Positions 7,780 through 16,219 of a DNA stretch of 64,000 bases are shown here, piece by piece. The stretch is from the NCBI RefSeq assembly GCF_001485415.1, contig NZ_BCMQ01000003.1:230126-294125 (forward strand), in the 5' to 3' direction. This DNA is from Myroides odoratimimus. Its GTDB lineage: Bacteria; Bacteroidota; Bacteroidia; Flavobacteriales; Flavobacteriaceae. Position 1 is the stretch's first letter. Every line of letters begins with the position of its first letter. The position numbers were made by a program, and so were the translations under genes. The notes beneath the pieces were generated by a model. That model saw nothing but the letters and a program-made list of their open reading frames with translations, did not search any database and was not told where the DNA came from.

Positions 7780-9972
7780 CTATTTTGTATTCGGTTTCTC
7801 TAGGTAATCAAAGAAATACTGTGCTATCTTGTCATTTAAGTGAACTCTATCTACTCCCATAACATTGTGTTCATGAGAAGGGTATAAGAAGTAATCTACT
7901 TGTTTCTTTGCTTTAATAGCCGCTTCTATAAACTCCATAGAATGCTGCTGAACCACTACAGGGTCTTGAGCTCCATGAATAATTAAAAGCTTGTTGTTTA
8001 TTTTATCTGCTTTGTTAAGTAAGCTTGTTTTTTTGTATCCATCAGGGTTTTCGCTAGGCATATCCATATAGCGTTCTCCATACATGATTTCGTACATTTT
8101 CCAATCCATTACAGGGCCACCTGCTACACCTACTTTAAATACTTCTGGGTGGTTAACAGATAAAGTTGTAGTCATAAAACCTCCAAAACTCCATCCATAT
8201 ACACCTATCTTATCTTGGTTTACATAAGGAAGTGATTTTAAGTAATCTACCCCTTTCATTTGATCTGCCATCTCCGCTTGACCTAATTGTCTGTGGATTA
8301 CTTGTTCGAAGTCACGTCCTCTATTAAAACTACCTCTACTATCTACCGTAAATACGATGTATCCATGCTGTGCCATATAGTTAAAGAATAGGTTCGCTCC
8401 ACCTAACCATGTGTTGGTTACTAACTGTGCATGAGGTCCTCCATATACGTATACCATCACAGGGTATTGTTTGTTCGCATCAAAGTTAGTAGGGTAGATG
8501 ATACGTGCATTTAAAGGAGTTTTTCCATCTGCAGCTGTAATCGTCTTAATCTCTGTCTTAGGCATTGTCACAACCCCTTCAAAAGGATTTTTAGACTCTA
8601 ATACTTGTTGCTCTTTTTTAGAATCAGCATTGACAATAGTAACTTTGTTAGGGGTCTCTAAGTTGTTAAACTGATCTAAGAACAATGACTTACTCTTGTT
8701 TAAGACAACACTATGTGTTCCTGATAACGTAGTGATCTGTTCTGTTTTACCTTTTTTAAGGTTTGTTTTGAATAACTGTCTATCTAATCCTTGATTGGTA
8801 ACTCCTATATAGTAAAGATTTTTAGCGTCTTCGTCGAAACCTAAGAACTCTTTTACTATCACGTTTTCATGCCCTAATTTCTTGATTAGCTTGCCATTTG
8901 TGTCGTATAAGAATAGTTGTCTATATCCATCTACTTCAGAGAAGTATAAGAATTGATCAGGTGCACCAGGTACAAATACTAGACTATTAGAAGGCTCTGT
9001 ATACGTTTTAGATTTCTCTTCGAATAACGTTTTTTCAAAGGCACCTGTAGCAGCGTTGTATTGATTTACTTTTAAATGATTTTGTTCTCTATTAAGAACT
9101 CCTACATAAACATAGTTTCCTGAAGGATCCCAAGTAACCATGGTTAGGAATTGGTCTGCTTCACCAGTTTGTAGAGTTACCTTTTTACCAGTATATACGT
9201 CATAGATTACTAATGATACTTGCTCATTAGCCATACCAGCCATTGGGTATTTGATGTTTTTTACTTCTGCCACGCGCTCACTCCATTGAATGATAGGGTA
9301 TGAAGTCACCATACTTTGGTCTTTTCTATAGTATAGAAGTTGGTCTTGTTTTGGACTCCACCACATTCCTTTTTTTATACCAAACTCATTGCGGTGAGTA
9401 TCACTACTTCCGTTGATGATATCTAGAGCAGGATCATCAGTTACTTTAATATCACCACCTTTATTAGTAGTCACTACGATATTATTATCTTGTAACCAAG
9501 CGATGTGATCTCCATTGCGAGAGATGATTTGTTGGTCACCATTAAGATCAAATTTAAATGAGTTAACTACCTTTTTATCAGTAAGGTTAACCTTAAAGTA
9601 ATATTTTGATTTAAAAGTAGAATCAGGAGTATAAAACTCGATTTCATTGTCATTTAACCAAGTTAGGTTAGTCGGGATGATTCTAAGGTTAAATGTAGTC
9701 CCTTTAACTGTATTATTGATTACTTCTTCTAATTGTTTAGCAGTAAGAGCTGTTTGTGACTCCCATTTGTTAGCTTGACTTTTTATTAAAAGACTATCTC
9801 TATTTTTAGTTACAAAACTCAGGGTATTGTCATTCTTCCAAGATGGTTGAAGGATTCTTTCTGTAGCAAACTGTCTACCTTGTCCTAGTGTAGCCTCTGT
9901 CATATCAAAGTTGCGTTGTGCAAACATGATGTTTCCAGCTAGCAAAAAGAATAATACTGATTTGTTCTTCAT
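7780..9972 (-). CDS. S9 family peptidase, dipeptidyl-peptidase-IV-like
   Basis: Exported serine exopeptidase. The start at 9972 gives a signal peptide (MKNKSVLFFLLAGNIMFAQ) and 730 residues, normal for DPP-IV-type enzymes; the 19 codons upstream in frame are not signal-like. Residues about 35-480 form the predicted beta-propeller, with repeats such as TWDPSGNYVYVG and YFSEVDGYRQLFLY. The C-terminal alpha/beta hydrolase domain has Ser595 in GWSFGGF, Asp670 in GAQDP and His702 in SHEHNV. The acidic pair that fixes the substrate N-terminus in DPP-IV is not obvious to me, so exact specificity is open. Such enzymes release dipeptides from peptides in the periplasm of protein-feeding Bacteroidota. 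Its terminator hairpin lies 17 bases downstream. Confidence 0.9.
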   Translation of the reverse strand: MKNKSVLFFLLAGNIMFAQRNFDMTEATLGQGRQFATERILQPSWKNDNTLSFVTKNRDSLLIKSQANKWESQTALTAKQLEEVINNTVKGTTFNLRIIPTNLTWLNDNEIEFYTPDSTFKSKYYFKVNLTDKKVVNSFKFDLNGDQQIISRNGDHIAWLQDNNIVVTTNKGGDIKVTDDPALDIINGSSDTHRNEFGIKKGMWWSPKQDQLLYYRKDQSMVTSYPIIQWSERVAEVKNIKYPMAGMANEQVSLVIYDVYTGKKVTLQTGEADQFLTMVTWDPSGNYVYVGVLNREQNHLKVNQYNAATGAFEKTLFEEKSKTYTEPSNSLVFVPGAPDQFLYFSEVDGYRQLFLYDTNGKLIKKLGHENVIVKEFLGFDEDAKNLYYIGVTNQGLDRQLFKTNLKKGKTEQITTLSGTHSVVLNKSKSLFLDQFNNLETPNKVTIVNADSKKEQQVLESKNPFEGVVTMPKTEIKTITAADGKTPLNARIIYPTNFDANKQYPVMVYVYGGPHAQLVTNTWLGGANLFFNYMAQHGYIVFTVDSRGSFNRGRDFEQVIHRQLGQAEMADQMKGVDYLKSLPYVNQDKIGVYGWSFGGFMTTTLSVNHPEVFKVGVAGGPVMDWKMYEIMYGERYMDMPSENPDGYKKTSLLNKADKINNKLLIIHGAQDPVVVQQHSMEFIEAAIKAKKQVDYFLYPSHEHNVMGVDRVHLNDKIAQYFFDYLEKPNTK

Positions 9973-10129
9973 AATTACTATAGTTGTTTTTATCGTCGCT
10001 AATTTAAATCCAAATATGTCACTAGCCAAATTAGAGTATAAAAAAAAACAATGTATGAGCCTTTATGGCAAGAGAGAATAGTTCTTTTTTTATATCTTTA
10101 TTCTTTAAATAATCCATAAAGAATAGTAT

Positions 10130-10825
10130 ATGCAAAAAGTAGTGTACATCACAGGAGGTACTAAAGGTATAGGAAAGGGAATTGCTCAAGCTCTTTTAGA
10201 ACAAGGATATAAAGTAGCAATATCAGGTAGGAATATAGATACAGTTAACGAAGCTATAGCTGAATTAGGATATACAGATAATATATTAGCAATTCAATCT
10301 GATGTAAGGAAGTATGAAGACGAAGAAAAGGCAGTGGAACTAATCGTAGAGAAATTCGGAAAATTAGATATTGTGATTGCCAATGCGGGAGTTGGTATCT
10401 TCTCATCTATAGAAGATATGAGTCTTGAGGATTGGAATACGATGATAGATACGAATCTAACTGGGGTATTTCACACTTTAAAGGCGTCTGTAAAGCAATT
10501 AAAGCAGCACAAAGGGTATTATATCAGTATTGCCAGTCTAGCAGGGATAAACTTTTTCGCTAATGGAAGTGGTTATAACGCTAGTAAGTTTGGTGTAGTA
10601 GGTTTTACTCAAGCAGCTATGTTAGACCTTAGAAATGCAGATGTAAAGGTGACAACAATATTGCCTGGTTCTGTGACTTCTAATTTTAATAACCACCAGC
10701 CGTCTGATGCAGATCACTGGAAAATACAGCCAGAAGATATGGGACAGTTGGTAGTAGATATCTTAGCGATGAATCCTCGTGTGCTTCCTAGTAAAATAGA
10801 AATAAGACCAACTAAAACTAGCTAA
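10130..10825 (+). CDS. Short-chain dehydrogenase/reductase
   Basis: A 231-residue cytosolic classical SDR. The N-terminal Rossmann motif TGGTKGIG (8-15) binds the nicotinamide cofactor, NAG lies at 85-87, and the catalytic Ser136, Tyr149 and Lys153 (YNASK) keep the usual 13-residue Ser-Tyr spacing. It has the look of 3-oxoacyl-ACP-reductase-like SDRs of broad substrate range; substrate unknown. It is divergent from the S9 peptidase gene and followed at 130 bases by DoxX. Start ATG 10130 fits the family start. Confidence 0.88.
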   Translation: MQKVVYITGGTKGIGKGIAQALLEQGYKVAISGRNIDTVNEAIAELGYTDNILAIQSDVRKYEDEEKAVELIVEKFGKLDIVIANAGVGIFSSIEDMSLEDWNTMIDTNLTGVFHTLKASVKQLKQHKGYYISIASLAGINFFANGSGYNASKFGVVGFTQAAMLDLRNADVKVTTILPGSVTSNFNNHQPSDADHWKIQPEDMGQLVVDILAMNPRVLPSKIEIRPTKTS

Positions 10826-10954
10826 TATATCTCAAAGTCACAAGACTTTAAGGAGAATTAAGAAAGATCAATTAACACAAGGTATTATTTCGGTTTTTTG
10901 TATTACAAAATGTCAAAATCACGAAATAACAGAATTACAAAAAAACAGTAGTAT

Positions 10955-11359
10955 ATGAATGCAGATTTTGGAAAATTCCTATTGAGATTAGGTGTTGGAG
11001 GACTAATGATCTTCCACGGGATCCATAAATTAATACATGGACATGATTTTATTATTAACCAGTTGAAAGCACATAATCTACCAGAGCTGCTTTGGATAGG
11101 AGTGCCTATCGGTGAGATAGTAGCACCTATATTTTTACTAGTGGGGTTTGCTACACGTATTTCTGCTTCTATTATAGCATTTACGATGTTTATGTCTCTA
11201 TTCTTAGTTAAGGGAATGGGAAGCTTTGGCTTAGATCCTAATACTGGAGGGGTAAATGCTGAGCTGAACTTATTATATCTATTAGCTGCCTTAGCTATAG
11301 CCTTTATAGGCCCTGGAACTATTCGTTTTTATAAAGGGAAAAAAGGGATGTGGGTCTAG
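10955..11359 (+). CDS. DoxX family membrane protein
   Basis: A 134-residue integral membrane protein with four predicted spans; the first (LLRLGVGGLMIFHGIHKL) carries the typical DoxX Arg-Gly-His pattern, then LWIGVPIGEIVAPIFLLVGF, an SASIIAFTMFMSLF segment and a last span LLYLLAALAIAFIGPG. DoxX-type proteins sit in the inner membrane; some partner with thiol or quinone redox systems, but the role here is unknown. It stands alone between an SDR and a HAD gene. Confidence 0.85.
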   Translation: MNADFGKFLLRLGVGGLMIFHGIHKLIHGHDFIINQLKAHNLPELLWIGVPIGEIVAPIFLLVGFATRISASIIAFTMFMSLFLVKGMGSFGLDPNTGGVNAELNLLYLLAALAIAFIGPGTIRFYKGKKGMWV

Positions 11360-11416
11360 TTATGTTTATGTGATGTTGTTTTCTTGTAAAACAAAATATC
11401 TCCTTAAAAGAGTAAA

Positions 11417-11450
11417 ATCACAAAACAATATCACGACATCACAGCATCAC
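11417..11450. repeat. Four short direct ATCAC repeats before the HAD gene
   Basis: ATCAC occurs at 11417, 11430, 11438 and 11446 (spacings 13, 8 and 8 bases), 22 bases before the HAD start codon. It could be a protein-binding array or chance in AT-rich DNA. Confidence 0.3.
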
Positions 11451-11472
11451 AAAAAAACAATAAAACAATAAA

Positions 11473-11856
11473 ATGAGAGTATCATTTGATTTTGATGGAA
11501 CATTGACAGAAGCAGAAGTAGCTCAATATGCAAAAGAGTTAACTAATAAAGGAATAGACGTTTTTATCGTAACGGGGAGGTATAATGAATTGCTTTGTGC
11601 TATGAATGGAGGGGGAAGCAATGATGATTTATTCTTACTAGCAGATAAAATAGGTATCACGCATAAGCATATTATATTTACCAATAGAGCAGATAAAAGC
11701 TACACTATAGGTGGTAGTGGTCTTATTTGGCATTTAGACGACGATTTAAACGCTCTAAATGATATTAACAGATATTCTGATGTGAAAGGGATTTGGATAG
11801 GAGAGGACAACTGGAAAGAGCAATGTGATAAATTAATAAAAGAGGCTAGTATCTAA
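11473..11856 (+). CDS. Small HAD-like phosphatase/hydrolase
   Basis: A 127-residue cytosolic protein beginning MRVSFDFDGTLT, the HAD motif I with both nucleophilic and acid/base Asp (D6, D8). A VFIVTGRYNELL segment supplies the motif II Thr, and LDDDLNALNDI the acidic motif IV region. It is short, close to a HAD core without a cap, comparable with phage-type or polynucleotide-kinase-phosphatase-like small HADs. Substrate unknown. Start ATG 11473 directly precedes the motif and cannot be far off. Confidence 0.75.
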   Translation: MRVSFDFDGTLTEAEVAQYAKELTNKGIDVFIVTGRYNELLCAMNGGGSNDDLFLLADKIGITHKHIIFTNRADKSYTIGGSGLIWHLDDDLNALNDINRYSDVKGIWIGEDNWKEQCDKLIKEASI

Positions 11857-11869
11857 TACATAGCCTCTT
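11840..11869. terminator. Bidirectional terminator between HAD and methyltransferase genes
   Basis: Stem AAGAGGCTA / TAGCCTCTT, 12-base loop, then A and seven T on the plus strand. The stem overlaps the end of both convergent genes. Confidence 0.8.
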
Positions 11870-12488
11870 ATTTTTTTCGTAAGACAACTAATCTCTCGGT
11901 AAGCGTCTCGATTTGATAATCAAAATGCTCTGCTATATATTCAATAGTTTTGAAGGTATAAATAAAAACATGGGTTTGATCTTTTCTATAATACCAGTTT
12001 TTGAAATCTACTTGATTTGTGTATAAATGTGTTTTAATAATCAGTAAACCATCTTGTTTTAGTATTCCAGATAATTTCTCTAATTCTTGTTTAGGATTGT
12101 AAAAATGCTCAAATACTTCACAGCTAAAGATATAATCATATACTCTATCTAGATAAGCAAGGTCTGGAAGAAAGAAAGGATCATAAAGATCTACAGTATA
12201 GCCTTGTTCTACCAGTTGTTTTGTAATTACAGGGCCTTTACCACATCCATAATCTAGACCAAGCATAGCTGGTGTACAGTGTGCTAATACAGTATTCGTT
12301 ACAGGAGCTGTAAAATGTTGATAACCGATATCATTCACATCATTATTATGACATTCATAGTGGCTTTTTTCTTTGTCTTGATCAAAGTAAAGCATCTCAT
12401 CTTTTAGGTATGCATTACACTTAGAGCAGATATAATACTCGTCATCTACCTTAGTGCTTAAAGATGTATTACACAGTGTACAGTTCAT
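11868..12488 (-). CDS. Class I SAM-dependent methyltransferase with zinc ribbon
   Basis: A 206-residue protein. The N-terminus has two CxxC pairs (CTLCN and CSKCN) that suggest a small zinc ribbon, followed by a class I methyltransferase domain with the SAM-binding loop LGLDYGCGKGP, an acidic position in DLYDPFF and the segment YIFSCEVFEHFYNP. This architecture is shared by methyltransferases acting on small molecules or glycans; substrate unknown. It is transcribed alone toward the HAD gene. Confidence 0.85.
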   Translation of the reverse strand: MNCTLCNTSLSTKVDDEYYICSKCNAYLKDEMLYFDQDKEKSHYECHNNDVNDIGYQHFTAPVTNTVLAHCTPAMLGLDYGCGKGPVITKQLVEQGYTVDLYDPFFLPDLAYLDRVYDYIFSCEVFEHFYNPKQELEKLSGILKQDGLLIIKTHLYTNQVDFKNWYYRKDQTHVFIYTFKTIEYIAEHFDYQIETLTERLVVLRKK

Positions 12489-12728
12489 GTTTAGATTTTA
12501 ATAAGACTACAAAAGTAAGTATTTTAAGTCCAATGCATCTCTAAATGAGTAAATGGATATTGAGACATCGTTTTTTGTAGTTTCATTCTATAAAACAGTA
12601 AGCTGGTGTATTGATTATGTTGCTTGGTGTCTTCTGATATTGATAAACCCAAAGAGAATACTCGTTTTTTATACATTTACTCCTTACTAATTATACTCTT
12701 AAATAAAGGAGTTATATAAATAATTATG

Positions 12729-12891
12729 GTTAAACCCAGAATCCGCATTCGCCCGATACTACGAATAAATTCTACTTTACATCTCTTTCATTTCTTCTAA
12801 AACCATACTATAGTATGCTTTTTTCATAAATTCAGAGCTGTTTTGTATAATTCATTCTCGTTAATAGGTCTATCGCGTATTCCGGGTTAAA
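12729..12891. mobile_element. Short inverted-repeat-bounded insertion (MITE-like)
   Basis: The left end GGTTAAACCCAGAATCCGC (from 12729) and right end GCGTATTCCGGGTTAAA (to about 12891) are imperfect inverted repeats, 17 of 24 positions matching by eye. The inside has no ORF. The right end abuts sequence that reads in frame into the GNAT gene, which has no start codon. A short non-autonomous element or IS scar is the simplest explanation; no target duplication was found by eye. The rest of the gap, 12489-12728, shows nothing I can assign. Confidence 0.4.
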
Positions 12892-13497
12892 AATAACAAC
12901 ACACAATGGATTCCTTATCCAACAGTATTAGAAGGTACAACGGTAGATCTTATTCCTTTAGAAAAAGAACATTTGGAAGAATTATATCAAGCTAGTGCAG
13001 ATAAAGAACTTTGGCGATTAGTACCTACAGATTGTTCTGATAGAGATACTTTTTATGACAACTATCAAAATGCGTTAATAGCTAGAGAAAAAGGATTACA
13101 GTATCCCTTTGTTATTATTGATAAAAGAACACAGAAGATCATTGGTTCTACGCGATTCTTTGAGATGTATGAAGCAGATAAGAAGTTAGAAATAGGATGG
13201 ACGTGGATTACGCAAGAGTATTGGGGAAGTGTAGTAAATCTAGAATGTAAATTACTACTCTTGACTTATTGTTTTGAAGTACTGAAAATAAATCGAGTAC
13301 AACTGAAAACGAAAGACACTAATATTCGTTCAAGGAAAGCTATTGAGAAGATAGGAGGAGTCTTTGAAGGTATTCTGAGAAAGGATAAAATACAGAATGA
13401 TGGTACTACTCGTAATGCGGCTTATTATAGTATATTAGATGATGAATGGGGAATTTCTAAAGAAAAGATACAAGGGTTGATTAAAAATATAATTTAG
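12892..13497 (+). pseudogene. GNAT acetyltransferase lacking a start codon
   Basis: The frame from 12892 encodes a nearly full-length GNAT protein: NNNTQWIPYPTVLEG then VDLIPLEKEHLEELYQ (first strand), the acceptor region, ITQEYWGSVVNLECKLLL (acetyl-CoA loop region, with GS in place of the classic Q/R-x-x-G-x-G/A) and RVQLKTKDTNIRSRKAIEK, typical of RimJ/RimL-like enzymes. No ATG, GTG or TTG occurs between the upstream stops at 12862-12867 and TTG 12973. Starting at TTG 12973 (174 aa) would remove the first beta strand. The coding body is intact, so loss is recent or translation uses an odd start. Confidence 0.6.
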
Positions 13498-13626
13498 GTT
13501 ATCGTGGCACTGTTAAGTTTGGTTTATTTTTAACATATAATTAATTTGTATGAGTTAATTATATGACAATAGTCATATACTATTGATTATTCTCCTTTTG
13601 AACTGTTTTATTAACAATTTAATCTC

Positions 13627-13655
13627 TTGTTTTGGCATATAATGTGCTATCTTTA
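13627..13655 (+). promoter_or_regulatory. Candidate promoter of the Crp/Fnr gene
   Basis: TTG at 13627-13629, 18-base spacer, TATCTTTA at 13648-13655, one base off the Bacteroidota TAnnTTTG box. It lies 24 bases before the start codon. Confidence 0.4.
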
Positions 13656-13678
13656 ATATTGACCAATAATTTATCATT

Positions 13679-14281
13679 ATGATGAATATGAGATTGTTAA
13701 AAAAATATGGAGCTGAGAAAGTTGTTTATGAAAAAGATGATTTCATTTTTGAAGAAGGCATGTGGCCAGAGTATTTTTACTATATCGTAAGTGGAGAAGT
13801 TAAATTAAACATTTATGATGAGGATGATAGTAGAGAGTTTATATTTAGCTTCTATTCTAGAGGACATAACTTCGGAGAAGGAACTATATTTTTAGAGACA
13901 ACCTATATCTGTAATGCCATTGCTGTTGAACAAACAGAAGTATTAAAATTAGACAAAGCAAGTTTTCTAATCCTGATCAAGGAGAATCATGATTTCTCTT
14001 TACTGATAAACTATAACCTATCTAAAAAATTGTATTTTCAAGGTGTAATGGCACCTAAAATTTCTGCTCAGGATGCAGAATTGCGCGTACTAACGTTATT
14101 AAATTATTTAAAGACTAATTGGCAACATCCTTTGATTCAACAGGATTTGTATATTGTGGATTTAACTCGACAAGAAATAGCTGACATGACGGGGCTAAGA
14201 GTAGAAACGGTGATCAGGAGTATTAAAAGATTGAGAGAAGACAATAAGTTAAGAATTATAAAAGGAAGAATTGTATTATAG
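13679..14281 (+). CDS. Crp/Fnr family transcriptional regulator
   Basis: A 200-residue regulator with an N-terminal cyclic-nucleotide-binding-type jelly roll (about 10-115, YIVSGEVKLNIYDED and the RGHNFGEGTIFLE phosphate-cassette-like stretch) and a C-terminal winged helix (LTRQEIADMTGLRVETVIRSI recognition region, spanning about 157-177). No Fnr-type cysteine cluster is visible. In Bacteroidota most such proteins have unknown ligands. ATG 13679 is preferred because a candidate promoter sits just upstream. It is not obviously linked to a target operon. Confidence 0.9.
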   Translation: MMNMRLLKKYGAEKVVYEKDDFIFEEGMWPEYFYYIVSGEVKLNIYDEDDSREFIFSFYSRGHNFGEGTIFLETTYICNAIAVEQTEVLKLDKASFLILIKENHDFSLLINYNLSKKLYFQGVMAPKISAQDAELRVLTLLNYLKTNWQHPLIQQDLYIVDLTRQEIADMTGLRVETVIRSIKRLREDNKLRIIKGRIVL

Positions 14282-14308
14282 AAAAGCCTCTATTTTTTAG
14301 AGGCTTTT
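14282..14308. terminator. Bidirectional terminator
   Basis: Stem AAAAGCCTCTA / TAGAGGCTTTT with a 5-base T loop and T run on the plus strand, between the Crp/Fnr gene and the convergent DUF4259 gene. Confidence 0.85.
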
Positions 14309-14793
14309 TATTTTAGTTCTTGTTCTAATCTTTTTGCTAGCATATTTAAATGTTCTTTCCATTCTTCAAAACAGTTTGAGTCTCTCCATAACTCAACAGA
14401 TTCTCTTTCTCCATCTTCATCAGGTACTTCATTTATCATATCTTGCATATATCGCAGTAAGAATCCTAGGGCTAATTTATCTCCTTTAAATTCGGTTAGA
14501 CGTAGCTTAAGCCCTTCTTGAATCTCATTACCATTACCGTAATGAAGATATCTATCATCTTTAAAAATAAAGAATAGCTCTACTAAAGCCATAGCCGTAT
14601 TATCATAGTAAAAATCAATATCGTCAAAGCTCTTACCTAGAGCTCCTATGTCTTGTAGTCTTTGAATTAACTTCCCTAAATCTAATTGAAACTTATCAGA
14701 TGAAGAATAATTATCATCTATATAGTCTTCGATATAATTAATTGTGTCAAATCCATCATCGCTTTCTAATGCTTTATATCCCCATGCTCCCAT
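14308..14793 (-). CDS. DUF4259 domain protein
   Basis: A 161-residue acidic cytosolic protein beginning MGAWGYKALESDDGFDTI, the hallmark opening of DUF4259 proteins (MGAWG, then paired acidic residues). The rest is helical with many Asp/Glu. No function is known for the family. It is the last of three minus-strand genes separated by a few bases (15527 to 14308), which suggests one transcript ending at the shared terminator. Confidence 0.75.
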   Translation of the reverse strand: MGAWGYKALESDDGFDTINYIEDYIDDNYSSSDKFQLDLGKLIQRLQDIGALGKSFDDIDFYYDNTAMALVELFFIFKDDRYLHYGNGNEIQEGLKLRLTEFKGDKLALGFLLRYMQDMINEVPDEDGERESVELWRDSNCFEEWKEHLNMLAKRLEQELK

Positions 14794-14799
14794 AGTTGT

Positions 14800-15150
14800 T
14801 TAAGTTCGAAGTATTTTTTCCATTGTTTTTCCTTTTGCTAGCTCATCAATAAGTTTATCTAGATAACGTATTTTCTGCATAAGTGGATGTTTAATATCCT
14901 CTACGCGGTAACCACAGATAACTCCTTTTATAAGCTTAACATTAGGATTAATGAGAGGGGCATTAGCAAAGAAATCTTCAAAGTTTACTTTCGTTTCTAT
15001 TATTTGTCTCAAATCATCCTGATTATACCCTGTAAGCCATCTGATGATAGTATCTACTTCTTCTTTTGTTCTACCTTTTTTCTCTGCTTTAGCAATATAA
15101 TGTGGGTATACACTCGCAAATGAGGTACTGTATATTCTATGATTCTCCAT
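14800..15150 (-). CDS. DUF2200 family protein
   Basis: About 116 residues, starting [18 protein letters not shown], followed by [20 protein letters not shown] and [13 protein letters not shown], all typical of DUF2200. The family is small, cytosolic and uncharacterised. I chose the ATG at 15150 because family members start a few residues before HRI; the ATG at 15165 would overlap the preceding gene by 7 bases. It is the middle gene of a three-gene unit. Confidence 0.85.
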   Translation of the reverse strand: MENHRIYSTSFASVYPHYIAKAEKKGRTKEEVDTIIRWLTGYNQDDLRQIIETKVNFEDFFANAPLINPNVKLIKGVICGYRVEDIKHPLMQKIRYLDKLIDELAKGKTMEKILRT

Positions 15151-15158
15151 GTCTTTAC

Positions 15159-15527
15159 TTACCATATTTCAATTTCTTTCGTAAATGTCTGGTCACCGTC
15201 TACTTCTATAATAACCTTAGATGGGATAAAACTATTGCCTTTATACTCCGGAAAAGCTTTGTATTGTACTTTATAGCCTTGTTGAAGTAAATCTACGATA
15301 TAATTATCTATCTCTCTTTTTTGGAGAGCAGCTTCAGGTGAAACATATAAAATATTAAAAGGAGAGTCATCTCCACCAAAAGCTAAACCAATAAGATGTA
15401 GCTTATCTAGATGTCCTGCATCATAATATTGTTCTGCGGTGTCATTACTACAGATATCCGCGTAGCTACAGGGTCTAGTAGGATCTATGGAGCTGCGCTT
15501 GCTCTTAAAAAAATTGAATAATTTCAT
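15159..15527 (-). CDS. Unknown small protein, first gene of a three-gene unit
   Basis: A 122-residue soluble protein starting [15 protein letters not shown]. It contains a Cys-bearing stretch ([11 protein letters not shown]), a Gly/Asp loop ([16 protein letters not shown]) and a beta-rich end. I do not recognise its family. Its end meets the start of the DUF2200 gene, so the two are probably translated from one mRNA. No membrane segment or signal peptide. Confidence 0.6.
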   Translation of the reverse strand: MKLFNFFKSKRSSIDPTRPCSYADICSNDTAEQYYDAGHLDKLHLIGLAFGGDDSPFNILYVSPEAALQKREIDNYIVDLLQQGYKVQYKAFPEYKGNSFIPSKVIIEVDGDQTFTKEIEIW

Positions 15528-15835
15528 AATGATAATTGTTTGGGTTAGTTAATGGTAGTGTAAATATAATTAAGCTTGATACAATTACAACAGTTTATGC
15601 TACTCAATTTCTTGTTATTCAAGTTAATATTGATTTATCATTCAGGGAATTAAAAGGATGAGGTTTTTTAGAATTGATAATATAGATAGCCTTGGACCTT
15701 AAAAAGGCAAGAGCTATTATAGAAAACCTATGCCTCACAATGAATTATAGTTTTTTTAATTTTAAGGAATATCCCATTTTATTCAAAAGTGAAGCTAAAA
15801 AGAGACATAAAAAATAGAAGCTTAAATGCATATTG

Positions 15836-15928
15836 TTCGGGAATTTATTGGGCAGTCTTTGGATGTTCTTCGGAAAACTACCCCTCAGTCCGAACAAATA
15901 CTGAACTCTTCCGAAGAGCTTCCGAAGA
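15836..15928. repeat. Dispersed intergenic TTCGGAA-type repeat, copy 1
   Basis: Imperfect palindromes built from TTCGGAA and TTCCGAA: TTCGGGAA (15836), CTTCGGAAAACTACCCC (from 15868), TCCGAAC, and CTTCCGAAGAGCTTCCGAAG (15908-15927). The core order TTCGGAAAA, TACCCC, TCCGAACA, CTTCCGAA recurs in the reverse complement of 40917-40999, so it is a family and not a single structure. Confidence 0.5.
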
Positions 15929-16004
15929 AATAGGTATGTTTAAAAATAATAATTGCTGATATTCAGTGGTTTAAGGTTTTATAAATGGAAATAAATAGAC
16001 TTTT

Positions 16005-16070
16005 TTGGAAATATTTGGAAGTATTCGGAAAAGAATGGAAAAAAGTGGAAAAAAGTGGAAGTAAGTAGGA
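16005..16070. repeat. GGAA-rich direct repeats
   Basis: Short direct repeats of TGGAA/CGGAA units, including two exact GTGGAAAAAA-like units followed by GTGGAAGTAA. They may be decayed pieces of the adjacent palindromic repeat. Confidence 0.4.
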
Positions 16071-16219
16071 TTTGTACTTTTAAGTCTTTATAAATTTGTA
16101 ATCTATGAAAGTAGGAGTAATGATTATATTAAAATAGCTCTTTAGGCTTAAAAGTTACATCTTTTAATTCTAGAGAGCTATAGGTTAGAATTAGTTATAG
16201 TAAACTAATAAAGTGGGGA

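Larger units (their letters stand above)
15528..16219. other. Gene-free intergenic region carrying repeats
   Basis: 692 bases between two minus-strand units. It holds the TTCGGAA-type palindromic repeat (15836-15928) and the GGAA-rich repeat (16005-16070). The rest is AT-rich and I see no gene in it. ATAGCTCT (16134) and AGAGCTAT (16174) form a small inverted pair. Confidence 0.5.
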
